This document shows, piece after piece, positions 51,748 through 64,000 of a stretch of 64,000 bases of DNA. Source of the stretch: Ciona intestinalis (lineage: Eukaryota > Chordata > Ascidiacea > Phlebobranchia > Cionidae). Position 1 is the first letter of the stretch, and the number at the start of each line of letters is the position of its first letter. Below the pieces are notes generated by a model that worked only from the letters and a program-made list of their open reading frames with translations, was not told the DNA's origin and ran no database searches. The stretch spans positions 431,251 through 495,250 of the forward strand of contig NC_020171.2 of the NCBI RefSeq assembly GCF_000224145.3. The letters run 5' to 3'. A program made the position numbers and the translations under genes.

Positions 51748-53872
51748 AATGGTATAATCAGTCTGCATTATTATAAATTTGTTTTTCATATATCTGTAAA
51801 TTCGTTTGTGATTTAAGCAAAATGCTGTAAGACTATTAAACATAAATACCCATAGTTTTAGAATAAAAGCAATACTAATCAAATGTATATGGAGATTAAA
51901 TTCATGGCACTTAAAAACGTGCGCTATGCAGTTCATTTAAATTCTTGTGTTGGTTGCAAATGTAAAATAAATTGCTATTAGACATGTATGTATTTCTGTC
52001 GTTTTTTATTACCAGATTACAAAAAAATCACGGAATATTTTGGAACACAATGAATGAAAGTAACTTATTTATCCTCGCATGGCAAGACAGTGATAGTTGT
52101 TATAACACGGGTGTTCTGTTTGATACACCTCATGCCAAAAATTTATTACCTCTCGACTAAAGGAAAGCGCGCAAACTACTGTGCCAGAACGCAGGAATAA
52201 CACTATGCGTAATCCAACATAGGCAAAAAATGTCCAGAATCCCAAATTATCTTGATTTAACTCGAAAATGACTAAACTTAATTTAAAAAGCATTGTTTTT
52301 CTATTTACCAACATGTGTTCTTACTGTTATCTTTGCCTAGGCTTAAACCATATTCTTCCTGCATGTCATGATAAAACAGTCTATTCTACATGGGTAAGGT
52401 CTAGTGAAACATGGTCTTTGTTATCTTATATTTGATTTTAAAGACTGTTTTATTCTACATGGGTAAGGTCCTACAGTGTGACACGCCATGGGACCTGAGA
52501 TTTAGGCAAGAGAACACCCAGGGTGCTACAACCCATTAGTGACCACTGGGTTGCAGCAATTACTGTTAAATGTCTTTCTGAAAGACACATATCAGTATCG
52601 AGTTTTGAACCCTGACCTTTTTGTTACAATGCAAATCGCCTAACCATTAAGCCACAAACTGGTATATAAATATAACACTAAACTCAGTTACATGAACAAA
52701 ACTAGTACTTGTTAAATGTCTTGCACAAGGACACATACACCTATCAGTAACGAGCTCTGAACCTAGTACCCTATGGTTACAATGCAATGCCTAACTACTG
52801 AACCACAGCACTGTCATATAAATATAAGACTAAAAATCAACTACTACATAAACAAAACTAGTACTTCACAAAATAAAACTTTACTATTTGTTTGAATTTA
52901 CTAAAATAAAATGGTCGTGATTGAACAGTGAAACTGTTTTTGCGTCATAATCTAAATCACCTCACAATAAAAGCGTGAACAATTTTCTCACAAAGTATAA
53001 CGTTGGTGTAACATATTGTTAAAACACAAATTCTATACAGCAGGGATCCTTAAATTTTTCCGTTGCGGTGGAATTAAACATTTGCTGGATTTGGGACACG
53101 ACGATTTAAGAATTTATAAACAAGTTGTTTTTTTTTTCATAAATCGTGCTAAAAGCGTTCTTTTTTGTATCATTTTTGTCCATATTTTACTAGCGCCTTT
53201 TGTTTGTACTGTTGGTAACGTTTTTTTCCAAATTTGTACAAAAAAAAATTGTTTAGGTGCATAAAGCACAGATTTTCTGGTCAGACCTAGTATAAACATT
53301 ACAGCTTACATGTAATTTATTGAAGATGGTTTTAGTTTTAAACGGAAATGTATGAAATTAAAATCATATTTAAATATTTGCTGTCATGTTTTTATTTATT
53401 GATAAAAAATCGTATAATTTTGTGATGGGCAGGCTAGAAAAAATGGTAAATTAGTCCGTTTTGTTTTATAAATACGACATAGCTTGCGACGCCTTTAAAT
53501 TTTTAACTTTTACACCAGATCGTTGTGACACAAAATTTAAGAACCGCTGCTTTACAGACATGAAATATACAGGACAGAAAGAAAGTTTTAAAATTTTACT
53601 ATTTTAGTGACATATTCTACTTTCGGCTAAATTTGTTCAAATTTTTCAACACAGACTGGTATGGATAAGTTAGTGAAAACGAATTTTCTTTTACATTTAT
53701 GTTAAATCGACATGTCCAAAAAATCCAACATAACAGTAAAATTGAATATATTATACTATCTTTATGTCAGCACCCCTGTTTGAATCAGTGTGACAGTACC
53801 ACACAGGGTTTATGTATGTGCAAAGTATATTCTACAGTAACAAATCACACTAATGATAGAAATTAGGGGCAG
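51748..53872. other. Spacer between fucosidase and STK38, repeats only
   Basis: SINE-1 tail at 52045-52135; SINE-2 minus copy 52385-52680 with clear tRNA-like head (complement of CGCCTAACCATTAAGCCAC); a second head at 52700-52805. From 52810 to 53870 AT-rich DNA without recognisable gene or repeat. Confidence 0.5.
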
Positions 53873-54036
53873 TATAGGCGCCAAACCTGGGGTGGCAGGG
53901 TAGGCAGGCCACCCCTAAATTTTTACACCACATTGAAAAATAAAAATTTAAACCAAAAAAAAAATATTTATTTTTATAGAATTGTGCGTCTAACCATTCC
54001 TGCCTCCCCTGTGTTTTAAAAAGCTTAGCGCCTATG
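53873..54036. mobile_element. MITE-G
   Basis: ATAGGCGCCAAACCTGGGG to AGCTTAGCGCCTAT, 150 bp beyond the STK38 stop. Confidence 0.7.
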
Positions 54037-54186
54037 GGTCAGTATATATTAGTTCATTCATTCCAGCATATTATAACATACACATAGTATTAATATTCAG
54101 TGTAAGTCCGAAAAATCATGATTAAAATGCGGATTTTTTGCAGTTTTGCTTCTAAAAGTGAATGATAAAAACCTGTGACTTTGAAA

Positions 54187-61036
<6,850 letters not shown>

Positions 61037-61230
61037 TTTTAGTTTTTTTTTAGTAACACTTCAGTTCATGATTTTCACTAAACAACTGTAATATTAACGT
61101 TGATTATTCAAAAAAGTGGAAATAAAAAACGAAATAATTTTATACTAACTCAGTTTTTCAAGTTTTTTTACGGTAACATTTTGGTTCATGATTTTTACTA
61201 AACAACTGTAATATTAACGTAAATAAATAA
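61037..61230. repeat. STK38 5' flank duplication
   Basis: TTCACTAAACAACTGTAATA and neighbours at about 61040-61105 recur at 61160-61225 with few changes. The copy nearer the gene includes the sequence just before the ATG. Confidence 0.65.
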
Positions 61231-62000
61231 AAAATGAACAGATTTAGTATTATTCTATTACCAAGTGTTGACCTAAATTATGGTAAACGATTATAGAAAT
61301 AACGCTAGTGTAAAGTGACAGAGTCTAAACTATAAACGAACAAAATTTTATTCCAAAATTTATTCGTTAAAATAAAAGCACACTTAGCAAAAACACCGGT
61401 TTAAAGCTATACTACGTTATCTATATACCAAACACCTTTAGTAAACAGAAATACGCGTAAAATAGTAACCTTTTTAACGACTATAAGACCGTAACAAACA
61501 AGCACAAAAACAACAAAAATAATGAAAAGGTAGAAAGAAAGGGTGATTCCCCGGCAGTGTTGCCATATTTTCACTTATTTGGGGAGTTTTTCAACCTTCA
61601 CAAACAGCACGATCGGTTCAAAATGTTTAGAGTTCTATTATTGACTGATTCCTGTTAAAACTTAGTAACATAACTTTACATGAACCTAATTTATTTTTTC
61701 CTATACGATAGCGAAGATCAAATTAATTAAGCAAACAAATAAAGAGAAGGGAATTAGCAGCAAAACGACGTTAGTCGTTAAAACGCGCTTCGGTTAAAAA
61801 CCACCTGAATAAAAGAGACAACTAAAGGTGTGGCTGCTCACACACAACTTAATTCTGCTTTAGAACTGAATTAGAAAAAATAAACACTTTCGTGGGTACA
61901 TGGTGAACTGTATTTTTCGTAATCGAGCACATAAAGCATGAACAAAAAAAAATTTATACAACTTTATAAACCGTATGTTTACATTACCTTACAATTGTAA
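61231..62000. other. Spacer upstream of STK38, nothing recognised
   Basis: AT-rich, no repeat family except vague similarity of 61690-61800 to the sequence at 20810-20960 and 56240-56340 (TAGCGACAAAACAACAGTCG type). Presumably holds the STK38 promoter. Confidence 0.35.
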
Positions 62001-62196
62001 TAGTAGGTTAGGGTAAGATAGGGCCTTTTCATTCGCATTTTTATTGTCCCATTTGGTAGTAAACAAGGAATATTTTCAAAATTATAAAAATGAATCCTCA
62101 CGACTCCCATAGACCGTTGTTGATTGTTTAAAACACCATCAGGAAATATGGGATATTATGTGCTTACGGTATCCTAACTTACACCACAGTACTATA
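62001..62196. mobile_element. MITE-A, full-length, diverged
   Basis: TAGTAGGTTAGGGTAAGAT to ACACCACAGTACTATA. Confidence 0.6.
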
Positions 62197-62452
62197 CGAA
62201 AAAATAAAGCTTTGTACAGAAGAAGAGACACGCCAAATACACAAATAAAGTCCTGGAACACATAATGTAGAAAGTAAAAAGAAACACCAATAAAAATATT
62301 CAAAATATTTTGGTGCCTTTTCGGGGGGCAAGAAAAAGTGCAACAAATTTACAAAAAGCAAGGTTCTACAAAATTCGTATATATAATAAATAGTTGTACA
62401 TTTTATGTACCAACTAAAACATCGGGGAAATAGTCGTCTTGTTACTTTGATT

Positions 62453-63852
62453 CTACTTGGTGCAACTATCCGCTAGGTTCTTCATACATTTTAGGAACTC
62501 AGAGCGATCTCTCTTACTTTCCTTAGTCGTTGCTAACGGTAGATGCTTCATTGATACTTTACGATCTGTATATAGGAATGAATGAATAAAAAAATGAATA
62601 ATAAATGAAAATTGTTTTATCCTCGCGTGGCGTGGTGAAGACAGTCGTTATAACATGGGTGTTCTGTTTCAAACGCCTCGTGTCCGTCTACGCGTTAACA
62701 CTTGTAACTTTGTGGAAGATCTTTGAACGTTTTTTAATCCGTATGGCTGACAACTTAAACAACCGATTAGTGAACACTTGGTTGGAGCAATTGCCGTTAA
62801 GTGTCTAGTCCAAAGACACGTACGCCCACAATGGTAGCAGCGTCGAGCCTTAAACCATAAATACTGTAGGTTAGAAGCAGACTCGGTATAACTATTCCAC
62901 GGCGTCGGTTTTAATGACATGTGTTAGCTTAAAATGGGTTATATAATGCAAAAATACCCATTATGTCACTATAAGTAATATATATCGGACTTGCACTATA
63001 AAACAAAGGTTCAAAAATCTACCTTGAAAATAAGAACCACTGGGAATTGACAGCACTTTCTCGGCCAAGCATAACCAAACTACAGTGTCCGCGCCTTGAG
63101 CAGGAGTACGAAACTTATGACTCATTTTTTCGTAGAAATCTCCCAAGCCACGTTTGGCTGCAGGAGTGTCAACCCAGCCGGGATGCATGCATGAGAAGTG
63201 AACAGAACTGTGTTTTTCAGCCCAGTGCTCAGTTAGGACGGTCTGAACGGAAAAAATCCGTGGTTAGTGATGTTATTGTGAAGTTATACCGTCTGTTTCT
63301 ATAGCTGAGAGGGAACGGGTTCGAGGCTCGTCTCGGTCTGGTAACTATGTAAATGATGAGAGTTACATTTTTTTGATATGGCTGATAATTTAGACAACCT
63401 ATTAGTGACCACTGGGTTGGAACAATTACCGTTGAGTGTCTTGCCTTAGGACATATATATACGCCCACGATGGTAGCAGCGTCGAGCCTCGAACGCGTAT
63501 TCTCTTGGCCGACCAGATGCGTTAACCTCTGCTGTGCCTGGCAGCAACACTAATCTATAATTGCGTAATGCAAATGGCTATGACTAAATTCTTATACTTT
63601 CGCTTGGCGGTGCAACGGCAGTCATTAAAACAGTGTTCTGTTTCATATATCCCGTGCCCGCTTACAAGTTACCATATGTAACTTTATCGGTGATTATATT
63701 TTTGTATAGGAAGCTATAACAGAATTTTTACTTACCAATTGTCGTTTGCATTGAGCGTACGCTATTATCGCTTCAAAGTTATTCGGTTTTTCTTTGCTGA
63801 AGCATTTTGGATTCAAGCATTGTAAGAGCATTCCGGACGAGGTTACATTCAC
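62453..63852 (-). CDS. DHRS12: DHRS12-like short-chain dehydrogenase/reductase, last three exons (5' part outside window)
   Basis: Oxidoreductase of the SDR family; substrate not established for the family member. Visible exons: 63852-63736, 63242-63023, 62565-62453, joined in phase. The first holds VTSSGM (catalytic Ser region) and YAQCK, the SDR active-site YxxxK. The second holds TEHWAEKH, then the MHPGWVDTP motif, then AQGADTVVWL. The last gives FQDRKVSMKHLPLATT and ends in TAG at 62453-62455. These blocks match vertebrate DHRS12 in order and spacing (HPGWADTPGV, FFQDRK, HLPLAT). The upstream nucleotide-binding half must lie beyond 64000. Lies about 1.4 kb upstream of STK38 on the same strand. 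A SINE-1 copy fills most of the last intron. Confidence 0.85.
62590..62895 (-). mobile_element. SINE-1, near full-length
   Basis: TTTTATCCTCGCGTGGCG tail to GTCCAAAGACACGTACGCCC and a worn tRNA-like head; inside the last DHRS12 intron. Confidence 0.65.
63330..63715 (-). mobile_element. SINE-1 body and head, then a separate tail
   Basis: 63365-63535 has ATGGCTGATAATTTAGACAA to the tRNA-like head; 63590-63700 is another tail ending 35 bp from the DHRS12 donor at 63735. Confidence 0.55.
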
Positions 63853-63893
63853 CTGCGTTTTAAAGACAATTTTTAAAATCCTTGGACTGTATA

Positions 63894-64000
63894 TACAGTA
63901 GAGTGGGGAAAGATGGGACACCTTTAGCACGTAATACCCAAATATTTAGATCGTGTTTTAAACAATTAACGATGGTATATGGGAGTCGGGAGAATACAGT
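63894..64000. mobile_element. MITE-A cut by window end
   Basis: CAGTAGAGTGGGGAAAGATG onward; the right end lies outside. Confidence 0.65.

Noticed and set aside
53016..53299. Short overlapping frames on both strands near 53.1 kb
   Set aside because: Phe/Lys-rich low-complexity translations without splice context or recognisable family.

Overview
The window is AT-rich, intron-rich chordate DNA. The protein set is animal: a C-type lectin, a lysosomal-type alpha-L-fucosidase, an NDR kinase, an SMN-complex helicase, URB1 and a rhodopsin-like GPCR. Together with very dense short interspersed repeats and splice acceptors sitting directly on start codons (as in spliced-leader trans-splicing), this suggests a tunicate, most likely Ciona. 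There is no bacterial operon, CRISPR array or plasmid-like structure. Two assembly gaps (6290-6453 and 14597-15189) interrupt the sequence. All exon models were built by reading frames, splice sites and remembered family sequences by eye. Exon phases add up across every complete model, but no transcript was available.

Layout. 0.6-14.4 kb, minus: a seven-transmembrane receptor of the melanocortin/EDG/cannabinoid-like type, its TM7 exon cut by a gap, with a possible C-tail exon at 0.6-0.9 kb. 16.3-19.9 kb, plus: a six-exon type II membrane C-type lectin of 394 residues. 20.4-41.6 kb, minus: URB1 (nucleolar pre-ribosomal-associated protein 1) in 38 exons, 2148 residues. 42.1-44.5 kb, plus: DDX20/Gemin3, one uninterrupted coding exon. 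45.0-51.0 kb, plus: alpha-L-fucosidase in 10 exons, with an unusual charged insertion and a furin-type site. 54.2-61.0 kb, minus: STK38/NDR kinase in 10 exons, 452 residues. 62.5-63.9 kb, minus: the last three exons of DHRS12, which continues beyond the window.

Gene relations. URB1 and DDX20 are divergent, with 552 bp between start codons, and serve ribosome and snRNP assembly respectively. The lectin and URB1 are tail-to-tail with polyadenylation signals about 20-35 bp apart. DDX20 and the fucosidase are head-to-tail about 0.5 kb apart. No shared pathway links the remaining genes.

Non-coding DNA is packed with repeats. There is one abundant ~190-bp terminal-inverted-repeat element (MITE-A, about 27 copies or fragments). 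Two hAT-like families have visible 8-bp target duplications, one element is mariner-like, and one ~155-bp family has GGCGCC ends. Two tRNA-derived SINE families are present, as are several satellites, two of which look like expanded SINE tails. The most unusual pattern is a ~70-bp satellite (Sat-C) that occurs six times, always in an intron, always within about 100 bp of a splice donor, and always in the same orientation relative to the host gene.
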